A stretch of DNA of 64,000 nucleotides, taken from contig FZPE01000001.1 in the NCBI GenBank assembly GCA_900188465.1, positions 186,001-250,000 of the forward strand, written 5' to 3'. Made by a program: the position numbers and the translations under genes. The stretch is from Micrococcales bacterium KH10. Lineage in GTDB: Bacteria; Actinomycetota; Actinomycetes; Actinomycetales; Cellulomonadaceae. The notes beneath the pieces are model-generated. The model worked only from the letters and a program-made list of their open reading frames with translations, made no database searches and was not told the origin of the DNA. This document shows positions 1-9,475 of this stretch, one piece after another; within the stretch, counting starts at the first letter, position 1, and the number at the start of each line of letters is the position of its first letter.

Positions 1-1
1 C

Positions 2-1741
2 GCAGAACTCTTCATCACCCGTGTGGTGCCAGCGTTACAGCAATTCGGTCAGTTCATCGTGACCCAAGTGCTGCCAGTGCTTCAGTCCCTTGGCGCATGG
101 ATCGTCGGCACGTTGGTGCCGATTGTGGCCCGGTTGGTTCAAACGGTCGCAAGCCGGTTAATGCCGGTGTTTAACGCGCTGATTCCGGTGCTACAAAAAA
201 TCTGGGCGAAGTTCTCCCAATGGCTGCCCACGATCCAAAAAGTCATCACCGTGGTGGCTAAGGTCATTGCCGCCGTCGTGAAGTTCGCAGCCGCGATCCT
301 TGGCACGGTCCTGCCCCCGATCATCCGGTTTGCTGGGTTCCTTGCTGGCAAACTCATCGACGGCATTGGCACGGCCATTAATTGGGTCGGCAAAATTATT
401 GGCTGGATTGGCAAGTTCGCTTCCAAAATCGGTGACGGCATCACCGCTGTGAGCAACTTCGCCAACCGCGTCGGAGAAAAAATAGGCGAAGCGATCCAGT
501 GGTTCAAAGACCTGCCAGGCAAGGTGAAAAGCGCCTTCAGTGGTGCGGGCCAATGGCTAGTCGAATCAGGTAAGAACGTTGTGCAGGGCTTACTTAACGG
601 CATCGGCTCGCTCGCCTCGACCATTGGTAACTGGTTCCTCGACAAGGTTCCTTCCTGGATTAAGACACCTTTCAAAAAGGCGCTCGGTATTCACAGCCCG
701 TCGAAGGTGTTCGAAGGCTACGGCAACAACATCATTCAAGGTCTTGTCAAGGGCTTGCATGGTTCGCGCGACCGGGCGAAAACTGCGATCACGAACATTG
801 CCAACAAGATCAAGGACACCAAAGGGCTGGCCGGAAAATCCGGTCTGGTCAAGTGGGTTGAGAAACAGGGCAAAACCCTGGTGGCTGCCATTGCGAAGCA
901 GGAAAAGAACGCCGAACGGCTCAAAAAAGCCCAAGAAAAACTAGCGAACATCCGCGCCGAAAAGAAGGCGTTGCAAGACCAGATCGCTTCGAGTCTGGCA
1001 GGTGAACTCGACCTGAGTTCAATCCTAGCCAAGGACGAGTCCGGCCAGATCATCAAGGGCGGCACCACGTTCAAAGCTGTGGCTGGTCTGGTGGCTTCCA
1101 TGAAGGCTAAGGCTCGCACGTTCAAAACCAAAATGGACGCACTGATTAAGGCCGGTTTCCCTGCTGCCTTTGTGCAGATGGTTGCCGGTTACGGGCTGGA
1201 TGCTGGTATCGAAATCGCTGGTGCGTTGCTCTCTGGCTCTGCAACGGAACGCCAGGCACTGATCGCGGACTACTCGGCGTTCAACTCCTACACCAACGGT
1301 GCAGGCAAAGCACTGGCCGGGCAGATGTATGACGCAGGGATTCAGGCACAAAAGGGAATCGTTAAGGGCCTGTCGAAGAAGGACAAGAAACTCGAAAAAG
1401 CCGCTGACACCATCGCGGACCGCATCACCAAACAGGTCAAAAAGAAACTTGGCATTAAGTCCCCTTCACGGGTGTTCACCGTGCTTGGTAAGTACACCGT
1501 GCAGGGCCTCGCGAAGGGCCTCGAAGCGGTCAAACCCATCGACACGGCCATGCGCAAAGTCTCCACAGCGGTCACCGGCGGCTACCAAGGAACGCTCACC
1601 ACACCCACCAACCGCACCGCTGTGGGCAACACCTACCAAATCACCGTCAACGCTGCCGCAGCCTCACCCGCTGACGTGGGCCGCGAAATCGTCAAGGCGA
1701 TTAAAGCCCATGAGCGTGTCTCAGGAAAGGCGTTCGCATGA
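2..1741 (+). CDS. Phage tail tape measure protein, C-terminal part (5' end outside window)
   Basis: This is the C-terminal part of a siphovirus tape measure protein, the scaffold that sets tail length. The frame is open to the first base of the window, so the true start lies upstream. Long hydrophobic and amphipathic helices rich in V, I, A and G fill the first 250 residues. Two copies of the tape-measure motif SPS[KR]VF followed by G-x5-GL-x-KGL occur near nt 695 and nt 1460. A Lys/Glu-rich coiled-coil stretch lies between them. The stop overlaps the start of the next tail gene (ATGA). Confidence 0.9.
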   Translation, partial: AELFITRVVPALQQFGQFIVTQVLPVLQSLGAWIVGTLVPIVARLVQTVASRLMPVFNALIPVLQKIWAKFSQWLPTIQKVITVVAKVIAAVVKFAAAILGTVLPPIIRFAGFLAGKLIDGIGTAINWVGKIIGWIGKFASKIGDGITAVSNFANRVGEKIGEAIQWFKDLPGKVKSAFSGAGQWLVESGKNVVQGLLNGIGSLASTIGNWFLDKVPSWIKTPFKKALGIHSPSKVFEGYGNNIIQGLVKGLHGSRDRAKTAITNIANKIKDTKGLAGKSGLVKWVEKQGKTLVAAIAKQEKNAERLKKAQEKLANIRAEKKALQDQIASSLAGELDLSSILAKDESGQIIKGGTTFKAVAGLVASMKAKARTFKTKMDALIKAGFPAAFVQMVAGYGLDAGIEIAGALLSGSATERQALIADYSAFNSYTNGAGKALAGQMYDAGIQAQKGIVKGLSKKDKKLEKAADTIADRITKQVKKKLGIKSPSRVFTVLGKYTVQGLAKGLEAVKPIDTAMRKVSTAVTGGYQGTLTTPTNRTAVGNTYQITVNAAAASPADVGREIVKAIKAHERVSGKAFA

Positions 1742-2853
1742 CCATCACCGAAAACCCCCTACTGGGCCGCGTCAAAATCGACGTGCAAACCCCACAACCG
1801 GGCAGGTTCGTGCTCGGCCAATCCCTGATCAACTCATCGACCGAACGACTCGCCTCACCCGCCAATGCCACCACCGTGACAAACATCATCGGCTCGGCAG
1901 TTCAAAGCATCACCATCACCCGCAACGTGGGCGACGCAGGCACCTTGAACTTCACCCTGCTCGACGCCGACACCGCCGGACTGTCCCCTGGCTCCTGGGT
2001 GCAAGTCGCAGGGATGACCACCTCCGGTTGGGGTCCGATCTTCCAGGGCACCATTCGCGGCTACACCCAGAACATTGAAGACGGCCACACCTACACCACC
2101 GTGGCCGCGACGAACTGTTACACGGAACTGGCAAACCAAACCCGCTACGGCGCATCAAGCGGAACCGACACCCCGGACACCTGGGGCGAACGCATCGACC
2201 GCATCCTCGGATCGGCCCCAGACCTCAGCACCAACCTACTGACCACAGGCGGCACCACCTACCCCGCCGCTGACAGCGTCCACGAAACATCCATCGCCAA
2301 CTGGCTCGACATCATGTGCGCGTCCAGCCCTACCGCAGGGTGGTTCGTCTCACGGGCCAACGTCGTGACCGTCCGCGCCAACAAACCCACCGGCGTGAGT
2401 TGGTACGCCGACCCCACTGGCGTGTGGAACCCCAGCACCCTCCTTTACACGAACATCACCCACGCCTTCGATACCGCAGACGTGGTGAATGAGGTTGAAG
2501 TCACCAACCACAGGCGCGAACTCAACGACCAGAACGAGTGGCAAGCCCTTGACGAAACCACCACCTACGAAGACGTGACCAGCCGTGCGACCTGGGGAGC
2601 CGGAACCGCAAGCGCCGACGTGTGCATCGCGGACCCCGCCGATGTTGACCTACTCGGTCCCACACTGCTGACCGAACCGTTAAACGCCCCCACCAGCATC
2701 CGCGTGAACGCACAGTCGAACATCACCGCCGTCACCCGCGCCGAACTACTCGACCGCATCGCGTTCGGCAACGATCAACGCCGCATCACCGGCATCACCC
2801 ACGAAATCACACCGACCCGATGGATGGTCGATTACGAACTAGGAGCAATCTAA
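1738..2853 (+). CDS. Phage minor tail protein
   Basis: A 371-residue protein directly after the tape measure gene, overlapping it by 4 nt. That is the usual place for distal-tail or baseplate-type proteins in actinophages. The sequence is beta-rich, with many Thr, Asn and Gly, has no signal peptide or membrane segment, and shows short motifs such as GTIRGYT near residue 107 and DYELGAI at the C terminus. It probably contributes to the tail tip. The specific role is inferred from position only. Confidence 0.75.
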   Translation: MTITENPLLGRVKIDVQTPQPGRFVLGQSLINSSTERLASPANATTVTNIIGSAVQSITITRNVGDAGTLNFTLLDADTAGLSPGSWVQVAGMTTSGWGPIFQGTIRGYTQNIEDGHTYTTVAATNCYTELANQTRYGASSGTDTPDTWGERIDRILGSAPDLSTNLLTTGGTTYPAADSVHETSIANWLDIMCASSPTAGWFVSRANVVTVRANKPTGVSWYADPTGVWNPSTLLYTNITHAFDTADVVNEVEVTNHRRELNDQNEWQALDETTTYEDVTSRATWGAGTASADVCIADPADVDLLGPTLLTEPLNAPTSIRVNAQSNITAVTRAELLDRIAFGNDQRRITGITHEITPTRWMVDYELGAI

Positions 2854-3212
2854 TGGCCGCATCAAAAACATTCGCTAACAACGCCGTCCTCACAGCCAAC
2901 GACCTCAACACCTATGTGAACCCCTCGACCGCCGCACACGTCCCCTACGCCTTCGCAGCCGGTGAATTTGATATGCCGTCTATCGCGGCTGGTGCCGTGT
3001 CGTCGGGCACAATCGGGCTACCATCTGGACGGTTCACGCAGCCACCGATAGTCGTCGTCACCGTAGGTAACTATCGGATCATCGCGGCGATCGGCACAAT
3101 CACAACCACGACCGCATCCTATGTGCTCTATAACCCGTCCAGCGCGGCCGGTGGCTCTGCCAAATGCAGGTGGACCGCAATCCAGATGACCCCCACCAAC
3201 GCCGCAGGGTGA
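2853..3212 (+). CDS. Hypothetical phage tail-tip protein
   Basis: A 119-residue protein. The ATG at 2853 overlaps the previous stop (TAATG) and has AGGAG eight bases upstream, so this start is preferred over an in-frame ATG at 2820. The N terminus (KTF-x-NNAVLTANDLNTYV) resembles the short collagen- or fibre-associated proteins often found between tail and lysis genes. The rest is beta-rich. No enzymatic motif is seen. Confidence 0.65.
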   Translation: MAASKTFANNAVLTANDLNTYVNPSTAAHVPYAFAAGEFDMPSIAAGAVSSGTIGLPSGRFTQPPIVVVTVGNYRIIAAIGTITTTTASYVLYNPSSAAGGSAKCRWTAIQMTPTNAAG

Positions 3213-3217
3213 TCGCC

Positions 3218-3838
3218 ATGACAACAACCATGAACGGCTACAGCACCGACCCGCCCACCACCACCATTACTGTCAATGGGAAAACCGCGACCGTCCGTAA
3301 AGGCGACGTAGCGCTAATCTTCCTCGCCCTCGGCTGGCTCTATCACCACCGCGTCGAACCCGTGGTCACCTTCAACGGCTACCGCAGCGCGAGTACCAAC
3401 ACGGCCAGCGGTTCAGTGTTCAGTACCTCCAACCACCGCAGCGCCACCGCCGTGGACATTAATGGCTACAAGTGGCCCTACCAAGCCACCCACCGCAACA
3501 CCTACAAACCCATGCCCGCAGCGTTGGCCAAGAAGGTACGGCGCAAGGTCCTGAAAAAACTGCCCTGTGTGCGCTGGGGTCAAGACTTCCCGGCCCCTTA
3601 CGGTGACCCGATGCACTTTGAAATCACCGGCAACACCGCCACCACAGCGAACAAACTCCGTGGCGGCAAGTACAAGGTAAAACGCGCCACCTGGCTGCAC
3701 GACGGCCCGAAGGGCGGCACCAAAAACCGCACTCGCAAACTCCGCAAAGGCACACGGGTGACCGTGGTGCTCAACCTCGGAAAATGGGCACTCACCGCCA
3801 AAGGCGACTGGATACGAATGAAACGAGTAAAGAAATGA
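3218..3838 (+). CDS. Endolysin, M15 (VanY-like) D-Ala peptidase
   Basis: A 206-residue peptidoglycan peptidase. The zinc-site signatures of peptidase family M15 are visible: SNHRSATAVDI, in which His and Asp are metal ligands, and DPMHFEI with the second His. The last 50 or so residues are basic (W-x-H-DGP, then TRKLRKGTRV) and look like an SH3-type wall-binding domain. It should cleave cell-wall stem peptides at lysis. It has no signal peptide, so the holin-like proteins encoded next to it would be needed for release. The ATG at 3218 follows the previous stop by 5 nt. Confidence 0.85.
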   Translation: MTTTMNGYSTDPPTTTITVNGKTATVRKGDVALIFLALGWLYHHRVEPVVTFNGYRSASTNTASGSVFSTSNHRSATAVDINGYKWPYQATHRNTYKPMPAALAKKVRRKVLKKLPCVRWGQDFPAPYGDPMHFEITGNTATTANKLRGGKYKVKRATWLHDGPKGGTKNRTRKLRKGTRVTVVLNLGKWALTAKGDWIRMKRVKK

Positions 3839-4023
3839 ACCGAACCTGGCTCAAAGCCGCAGGCACCCGTGCCCTGAAAACCGCAGCACAAACCGCACTC
3901 GGCATCATCGGAGCGGCCACCGTCCTCGGTGCCGTCACCTGGCCCCTCGTATTCTCCGGCGCACTGCTGGCCGCCGTAGTCTCCCTACTCACCTCAATCG
4001 CAGGACTACCCGAAATTGACTAG
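3835..4023 (+). CDS. Holin, r1t-type
   Basis: A 62-residue protein with a basic N terminus (MNRTWLKAAGTRALKTAAQT) and two hydrophobic segments, at about residues 21-38 and 41-56, ending in SLLTSIAGLPE. The length, topology and ending match the small r1t-family holins of actinophages. The ATG overlaps the endolysin stop (ATGA). It would form the membrane lesion that releases the endolysin. Confidence 0.75.
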   Translation: MNRTWLKAAGTRALKTAAQTALGIIGAATVLGAVTWPLVFSGALLAAVVSLLTSIAGLPEID

Positions 4024-4225
4024 CCCAGAAATCACCATCCGCGAAGTGTTCGACGGCGTACAAGAAATCAAGCAAACCCTAGCCGGAATGCAAGGCCACA
4101 AAGACACCCTAGACGACCACGAAACCCGCATACGCGGCCTAGAAAAACTCGTCTGGAAAGCCGCAGGCGTAGCCGCCACCGTAGGCGCAGCCCTCGGCTG
4201 GCTCATCCCACTACTCTTAGCATGA
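4016..4225 (+). CDS. Small lysis-associated membrane protein (second holin or XhlA-like)
   Basis: A 69-residue protein with a TTG start that overlaps the holin by 8 nt. Residues 1-45 are charged and look like a coiled coil (VQEIKQTLAGMQGHKDTLDD). Residues 48-68 form one membrane helix (AAGVAATVGAALGWLIPLLL). This is the topology of haemolysin XhlA-type proteins, which partner holins. It is the last phage gene before chromosomal genes. Confidence 0.65.
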   Translation: MTSPEITIREVFDGVQEIKQTLAGMQGHKDTLDDHETRIRGLEKLVWKAAGVAATVGAALGWLIPLLLA

Positions 4226-4275
4226 AGAAGAAAAACCCTAGTTGCTATTTTGTTGCGTAAAGGAACCTATCTGTT

Positions 4276-4671
4276 ATGTCTGACACTATGCACCCCGACA
4301 GCCTCGGTCCGCTCGCCACAACCATGGGTATGACAGTTCATGCCGCCTCAGCACGCGAAGCGGTCGTCACAATGCCTGTAGCACCGAATACACAGCCTGC
4401 AGGGCTGCTACACGGCGGCGCAAGCGCCGCCCTGGCGGAAACTGCAGGATCACTTGCTGCGGCCCGCCACGCGCCAGCAGGACGCGTGGCCGTCGGAGTC
4501 GAGCTATCCATCACACACCACCGCCCCGCCCACACTGGGAACGTAACCGCCACAGCACGCGCGGTACATCTGGGAACGACCTTGGCGACCTATGAAATCG
4601 AGATCCGCGATGATCAGCAGCGCCGCGTCGCCAGCGCAAGGCTCACCTGCATGATCATTTCGCCGTCATAG
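4276..4671 (+). CDS. PaaI-family hotdog thioesterase
   Basis: A 131-residue single hotdog-domain acyl-CoA thioesterase. The catalytic-helix signature GLLHGGASAALAETAGS is at about residues 42-58. It is preceded by AAAGGAA, a good ribosome site. It is the first chromosomal gene after the left prophage, and prophage DNA ends only 50 bp upstream, so its native promoter may have been displaced. It converges with the acetyltransferase gene, leaving a 2-nt gap. Substrate not predictable. Confidence 0.85.
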   Translation: MSDTMHPDSLGPLATTMGMTVHAASAREAVVTMPVAPNTQPAGLLHGGASAALAETAGSLAAARHAPAGRVAVGVELSITHHRPAHTGNVTATARAVHLGTTLATYEIEIRDDQQRRVASARLTCMIISPS

Positions 4672-4673
4672 CG

Positions 4674-5309
4674 TTACCGGGCCGAGGTCCCCGAGGGGTC
4701 CCATTCCTGCTGTACCTGCGACATGTCAATACTGCCAGTGGCGGCATCACCACGAGCTCGCCGTCGCCGGGCGATCAGGTCTTCAAGGGTGCGGCTAGAA
4801 CGACGACGGCCAGTGGCGACTCGAGCAAGCTCACGCTGCAACGCAGCAGCCTGCACCACACGGTGCGACGCTGCCGGCGCGAATCCCAATCGGGCCAGGA
4901 ATCGCTGGGTGCCACGGGCGCCCGGCAACAGCTGCACATAGATGTCGGGAGCCTCTGCTCCGATCGCGATGTCAGCGATATGCGCAAGCAATGCTCGTCC
5001 CACTCCCTGCCGCCGCGCCTGACGCGCCACGTAAAGCGCCTCGATGAACACGCTTGGCGATGGCCGCAGTAAGTCGTTTCGCAGTACGCGAGTAAAGGCA
5101 AAGCCCACGATCTGATCGTGATGCTCCGCAACCAGAACTTTCATACCGGGAATGGCGGACAACACCTGCACCTGACGTAGCAGCTGTTCCAAATCGCTGC
5201 TGCACAATTGCGCACCCAGCGCTGATTCATTGCGTGCTTCAAGACTGAGGTGGGCGATCGCCTCACATGACTCAGCATCGCTTGGGCGCACTATGATCGC
5301 TGTTGCCAC
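4674..5309 (-). CDS. GNAT-family N-acetyltransferase
   Basis: A 211-residue acetyltransferase with the acetyl-CoA loop R-R-Q-G-V-G-R-A within VARQARRQGVGRALLAHIAD and a preceding beta strand IEALYVA. The GTG at 5309 lies 6 nt after GGAGG and is preferred over upstream alternatives. The C terminus is Arg-rich and continues about 50 residues past the domain. It lies downstream of pdtaR in the same direction. Substrate unknown. Confidence 0.8.
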   Translation of the reverse strand: MATAIIVRPSDAESCEAIAHLSLEARNESALGAQLCSSDLEQLLRQVQVLSAIPGMKVLVAEHHDQIVGFAFTRVLRNDLLRPSPSVFIEALYVARQARRQGVGRALLAHIADIAIGAEAPDIYVQLLPGARGTQRFLARLGFAPAASHRVVQAAALQRELARVATGRRRSSRTLEDLIARRRRARGDAATGSIDMSQVQQEWDPSGTSAR

Positions 5310-5419
5310 CACGAACCTCCACGTTGTTCTGCCCCTGCTTGCACACTGAGACAAATCTATCTCAGGATGTTACCGAAATGTTATTGTTCTTCTGGTCGAT
5401 CAATAACCTCTAGCAGCAG

Positions 5420-6118
5420 TTACGAACTCGCTTCTTCCCCGACCTGCTCAATGACGGCATCCGCCACCTCGCGCATTGTGAGCCTCCGGTTCATAGAGGT
5501 CTTCTGGATCCACCGGAAAGCTTCGGGCTCGGTCAGCCCCATACGAGACATCAGCAGACCCTTAGCGCGGTCTACTTGCTTGCGGGTCTCGAAACGCTCG
5601 ACGAGGTCGTCCACCTCAGACTCAAGCGCCAGAATCTGGTTGTAGCGCGCAATAGCAACATCAACCGCTGGCAATAGATCCGCTGGTGAGAACGGCTTGA
5701 CCACATATGCCATCACACCAGCCTCACTAGCGCGAGCAACGAGTTCGGCCTGCGAAAATGCGGTGAGCAATACGACCGGCGCCGCATGCGCCTTACCGAT
5801 GCGCTCGGCTGCGGAGATGCCGTCAAGCTTGGGCATTTTGACGTCCATCACGACGACATCTGGACGCAACTCAAGTGCGAGCTCAACGGCACGCTCACCG
5901 TCAGGTGCTTCGCCGACCACGTCAAAACCTGCTTCACGCAGCGTCTCGACGACGTCCATTCTGATCAGCGCCTCATCCTCGGCGACGACGGCACGGCGCT
6001 TTGTCCGAACGTTCTCCTCGGCATCTGCTTGCGGCACCGGAGCTTCTTCAAACTGCGGTGAGAACAATGCCTGCACGTCAAGCTCATCTTGACCCTGCGA
6101 ATCCTTTTGCGATGTCAC
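5420..6118 (-). CDS. pdtaR: ANTAR-domain response regulator PdtaR
   Basis: A 232-residue two-domain regulator. The receiver domain (about residues 42-158) has the acidic pair E47-D48, phospho-acceptor D92 in VVVMDVKMP, T119 and K141. The ANTAR RNA-binding domain follows (about 172-227, with DRAKGLLMSRMGL and EAFRWIQ). In mycobacteria PdtaR is phosphorylated by the kinase PdtaS and acts by antitermination on hairpin targets. The N terminus has about 38 extra disordered residues. The GTG start lies 7 nt after a TACGAT box, so the message may be leaderless. No cognate kinase is in the window. Confidence 0.9.
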   Translation of the reverse strand: MTSQKDSQGQDELDVQALFSPQFEEAPVPQADAEENVRTKRRAVVAEDEALIRMDVVETLREAGFDVVGEAPDGERAVELALELRPDVVVMDVKMPKLDGISAAERIGKAHAAPVVLLTAFSQAELVARASEAGVMAYVVKPFSPADLLPAVDVAIARYNQILALESEVDDLVERFETRKQVDRAKGLLMSRMGLTEPEAFRWIQKTSMNRRLTMREVADAVIEQVGEEASS

Positions 6119-6188
6119 AGGTTAATCGTAGTGCCAAAATTCATCTGCACCACACCGAAACCACAATTTGAGTAAATTCATAAGATGC

Positions 6189-6238
6189 AATAAGCCCCTT
6201 CCAAGCTGCATTTCATTGCAGTTCAGAAGGGGCTTATT
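6189..6238 (-). terminator. Terminator after tRNA-Leu
   Basis: A perfect 13-bp inverted repeat (AATAAGCCCCTTC / GAAGGGGCTTATT) with a 24-nt loop lies just beyond the 3' end of the tRNA. The A/T ends on both arms mean it could act in both directions. Confidence 0.75.
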
Positions 6239-6242
6239 CATC

Positions 6243-6319
6243 TGGTGCCCCGGGTGGGATTCGAACCCACACTGGATCGGGTTTGAGCCGAACGCCTCTG
6301 CCAGTTGGGCTACCGGGGC
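6243..6319 (-). tRNA. tRNA-Leu(CAA), CCA encoded, short variable loop
   Basis: It folds as a cloverleaf: acceptor GCCCCGG/CCGGGGC with discriminator A and encoded CCA, T arm GTGGG-TTCGAAT-CCCAC, and anticodon stem TTCGG/CCGAT around the loop CTCAAAC, giving anticodon CAA (leucine, UUG codons). Only about five bases (CCAGT) separate the anticodon and T stems, so the tRNA lacks the long variable arm normal for tRNA-Leu. It lies between pyk and pdtaR. Confidence 0.88.
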
Positions 6320-6377
6320 AAGCACCGAAGAAGACTCTACACGACCAACAAGGTCAGGTAGTAATCGTTACAGAGTG

Positions 6378-6417
6378 CAGTGTGGGTCCGATGTGCAACG
6401 ACATCGAACCCACACTG
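6378..6417 (-). terminator. Terminator-like hairpin after pyk
   Basis: CAGTGTGGGT pairs perfectly with ACCCACACTG, and the stem is extended inward by CGATGT/ACATCG around a 6-nt loop. It lies about 20 bp past the pyk stop codon. There is no T tract, as is common in high-GC actinobacteria. Confidence 0.65.
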
Positions 6418-6438
6418 AGTAGAAGTCAGATAGCGCTA

Positions 6439-7857
6439 TCAGCGACCTTCGCCGACACGGTGTACCAAAATGGAGTTCGTGGTGCCGGTCACGCCGACAG
6501 GAGCACCTGAGACGACGACCACGAGGTCGCCGTCCTCGGCCAAGCCGAGTTCACGGATCTTTGAGTCAACCTGACCGACCATCTGGTCGGTGTTGTCGAC
6601 AGTGGGAACCTGAACCGCGGTGGTGCCCCAGGACAAAGCCAGCTGGTTGCGAACGTCCCCTTGTGGTGTGAACGCGAGCAGCGGGGTCGTTGTCCGCAGC
6701 CGGGAGACACGTCGTGCAGAGTCACCCGACTGGGTGAAGGTCACCAGATACTTCACATCGAGCGTTTCGGAGATCTGAGTTGCCGCATTGGTGATGACGC
6801 CACCGCGGGTGTGCGGGTCAGAGCCCAGCGGTGCGATGCGCTCCGCGCCAAGTGTCTCCGTCGCTTCGACGATCTTGGCCATGGTGCGCACTGCCTCGAT
6901 CGGGAAGTCTCCGACGCTGGTCTCACCGGACAGCATGACAGCGTCAGCACCGTCCAGGACGGCGTTGGCGCAGTCGGAGGCCTCAGCACGGGTCGGACGC
7001 GGCGACGAGATCATCGACTCGAGTACCTGCGTAGCCACGATGACCGGCTTCGCGTTACGACGGGCCAACTCGATAGCCTGCTTCTGGACCAGCGGCACCT
7101 GCTCGAGCGGGAGCTCGACACCCAGGTCACCACGGGCAACCATGATGCCGTCGAACTTCTTGACGATTTCTTCAAGGTTGTCCACGGCCTGCGGCTTCTC
7201 GATCTTGGCGATGACCGGAACCTTGCGGCCCTCTTCGGCCATGATGCGGTCGACGTCGTCGTAGTCGGCGGCTGAACGGACAAAGGAGAGCGCAATGAAG
7301 TCAGTGCCAAGACGCAGCGCCCAACGCAAGTCCGCTTCGTCCTTGTCGGACAGGGCGGGAACCGAGACGGCGACGCCCGGGAGGTTAATCCCCTTGTTGT
7401 TGGAAACCGGTCCAGGAACCTCGACACGGGTGATGACCCGCGGGCCTTCGACCGCGGTGACGCGGACGGTGACCTTACCGTCGTCAATCAGCAGCGGGTC
7501 GCCGACGCGGGCGTCCTGCGCCAGTCCCTTGTGAGTAGTTGAGACGAGTTCCTTCGTGCCGACGACATCTTCGGTCGTGATGGTGAAGACATCACCTTCG
7601 TTGAGGTAGTGCTTCTCGTCGTCCTTGAACCGACCCAACCGGATCTTCGGCCCCTGCAGGTCCACGAGCACTGCGACGTTGCGCCCGGAGGCAGCAGCTG
7701 CTGCTCGAACTCCGTGGTACACCGCCTCGTGCTCCTCGGGCTCTCCATGGCTCCTGTTGATACGGGCGACATCCATCCCCGCATCTACAAGCTCTTGCAG
7801 CCGCTCCGGAGAAGCAGTGACGGGACCAATGGTGCAAACAATTTTCGCTTTTCGCAT
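6439..7857 (-). CDS. pyk: Pyruvate kinase
   Basis: A 472-residue glycolytic enzyme converting phosphoenolpyruvate and ADP to pyruvate and ATP. The N terminus (MRKAKIVCTIGP) and the active-site block GIMVARGDLGVELP are typical, as are AKIEKPQAVDN and the substrate-binding ATQVLESM. The C-terminal domain ends near GVTGTTNSILVHRVG. The start at 7857 follows GGTGGAG. It is the full family length. It is the last protein gene of the leftward gltB-gltD-pyk group before the tRNA. Confidence 0.95.
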   Translation of the reverse strand: MRKAKIVCTIGPVTASPERLQELVDAGMDVARINRSHGEPEEHEAVYHGVRAAAAASGRNVAVLVDLQGPKIRLGRFKDDEKHYLNEGDVFTITTEDVVGTKELVSTTHKGLAQDARVGDPLLIDDGKVTVRVTAVEGPRVITRVEVPGPVSNNKGINLPGVAVSVPALSDKDEADLRWALRLGTDFIALSFVRSAADYDDVDRIMAEEGRKVPVIAKIEKPQAVDNLEEIVKKFDGIMVARGDLGVELPLEQVPLVQKQAIELARRNAKPVIVATQVLESMISSPRPTRAEASDCANAVLDGADAVMLSGETSVGDFPIEAVRTMAKIVEATETLGAERIAPLGSDPHTRGGVITNAATQISETLDVKYLVTFTQSGDSARRVSRLRTTTPLLAFTPQGDVRNQLALSWGTTAVQVPTVDNTDQMVGQVDSKIRELGLAEDGDLVVVVSGAPVGVTGTTNSILVHRVGEGR

Positions 7858-8008
7858 GAACTCCACCCTAGTGAAGGATCTGGACCGATGCACGGGACTT
7901 CGGTCTGGGAACTGACGGTTGAAATCGTGGCTATGAATCTTTGCTCAATCAAGCCAGACAATCATGGCATGAATCAATGCAACCATACGCGTGGCACGCT
8001 GAGAACTC

Positions 8009-9475
8009 CTAGGCTCGTAACGCAACCGCGTCGGCGGGGATCGGGGCGGGCAGTTCAGTCTCACCGCGCAGGTACTTGTCCACTGCGGCAGCAGCAGCTC
8101 GTCCTTCTGCAATGGCCCACACGATCAACGACTGACCCCGCCCGGCATCACCCGCAACGAATACGCCAGGCGTCTGCGTTGCGTATCCCGCGTTACGGGC
8201 GAAGGTGCGACGGTTGGTCACGGGAAGATCCAGACCATCAGCTGCTCCTCGGGTCTCCGGACCTGTGAATCCCAGCGCTATGAGCACGAGATCCGCCGGC
8301 AGGTCGCGCTCTGTGCCCGGGGTCGGAACTCGTCGGCCATCTGGAAGATACTCAGTCGTCGCCACGCGCAGCGCGGTCAGCTGACCTTCGTCATTGCCGA
8401 CGAATTCAACTGTCGAGGCGAGGAACTCACGCTCACCGCCTTCTTCATGCGAGGTCGACACCTCGAAGAGGCGTGGTGTGGTCGGCCACGGTTCAGTCTC
8501 AGGTCGTTCGTCAGGCAGTCGTCTGCCGATCGCGAGGTTCGTCACCGAGGCCGCGCCCTGGCGCAACGCCGTACCGACACAGTCCGAACCGGTGTCGCCA
8601 CCACCAATGACGATGACGTGCTTTCCGGCCGCGTCAATGGGCTCAGCGACCTCCAGCCCGGCACTGAGACGGTTAGCCGGGACGAGGTAATCCATCGCGA
8701 AATGGACACCGTCGAGGTCCCGCCCCGGAAGCGGCAGGTCGCGTGGCACCGTCGCGCCAGTGGCGATCACGACCGCGTTATAGCGATCACGCAGATCTGA
8801 CCAGGAGATGTCCCGGCCGATCTCCACACCGGCACGGAACCGGGTGCCTTCCGCGCGCATTTGCTCGATACGCCGCTCGATGTGCTCTTTCTCCAACTTG
8901 AAGTCCGGGATGCCGTAACGCAGGAGGCCGCCGATAGCGTCGTCGCGTTCGAATACCGCGACGGTGTGCCCTACTCGACTCAATTGCTGTGCAGCGGCCA
9001 GACCAGCCGGACCAGAGCCGACCACTGCCACCGTCTTGCCACTGAATCGTTGCGGCACCTGTGGCGTGACGAAACCGCGACGGAAGGCTTCGTCGATGAT
9101 CTCCACTTCGATGTTCTTGATCGTCACCGGCGGTTGGTTGATGCCCAGGACGCAAGAGTCCTCACACGGCGCCGGGCAGACTCGTCCCGTGAACTCAGGG
9201 AAGTTGTTCGTCGCGTGAAGCCGTTCGATAGCGTCCTCCCACTGCCCCTGTCGGACCAGATCATTCCATTCCGGGATGATGTTGCCCAGCGGACAGCCTT
9301 GGTGACAGAACGGGATGCCGCAATCCATACAGCGGGCCGCTTGCTCAGGTAGGAACGGTGAATGGGCATCGCGATGTTCATGGACATCGCGAAAGTCGCG
9401 CAGCCGGAGCGCTACCGGCCGATTCTGCGGCAACTCACGCTGCCGTACCTTCAGAAATCCACGTGGATCAGCCAT
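8009..9475 (-). CDS. gltD: Glutamate synthase small subunit
   Basis: A 488-residue NADPH-dependent subunit that passes electrons to GltB for glutamate formation from glutamine and 2-oxoglutarate. The N terminus has two cysteine clusters for Fe-S binding (C49, C52, C57, C61 and C100, C104, C108). These are followed by the FAD motif [10 protein letters not shown] (about 151-160), the NADPH motif [15 protein letters not shown], and a C-terminal FAD contact [19 protein letters not shown]. Its start overlaps the gltB stop by 8 nt, so the two are translationally coupled. Confidence 0.95.
   Translation of the reverse strand: MADPRGFLKVRQRELPQNRPVALRLRDFRDVHEHRDAHSPFLPEQAARCMDCGIPFCHQGCPLGNIIPEWNDLVRQGQWEDAIERLHATNNFPEFTGRVCPAPCEDSCVLGINQPPVTIKNIEVEIIDEAFRRGFVTPQVPQRFSGKTVAVVGSGPAGLAAAQQLSRVGHTVAVFERDDAIGGLLRYGIPDFKLEKEHIERRIEQMRAEGTRFRAGVEIGRDISWSDLRDRYNAVVIATGATVPRDLPLPGRDLDGVHFAMDYLVPANRLSAGLEVAEPIDAAGKHVIVIGGGDTGSDCVGTALRQGAASVTNLAIGRRLPDERPETEPWPTTPRLFEVSTSHEEGGEREFLASTVEFVGNDEGQLTALRVATTEYLPDGRRVPTPGTERDLPADLVLIALGFTGPETRGAADGLDLPVTNRRTFARNAGYATQTPGVFVAGDAGRGQSLIVWAIAEGRAAAAAVDKYLRGETELPAPIPADAVALRA

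Noticed and set aside
4226-4275. Right attachment site of the left prophage
   Set aside because: The prophage must end near here, but no tRNA fragment or repeat of the 36042 core is seen, and its partner site lies outside the window, so no att core can be defined.
6661-7275. Long open frame on the plus strand across pyk
   Set aside because: It is the complementary shadow of pyruvate kinase codons and has no family signature.
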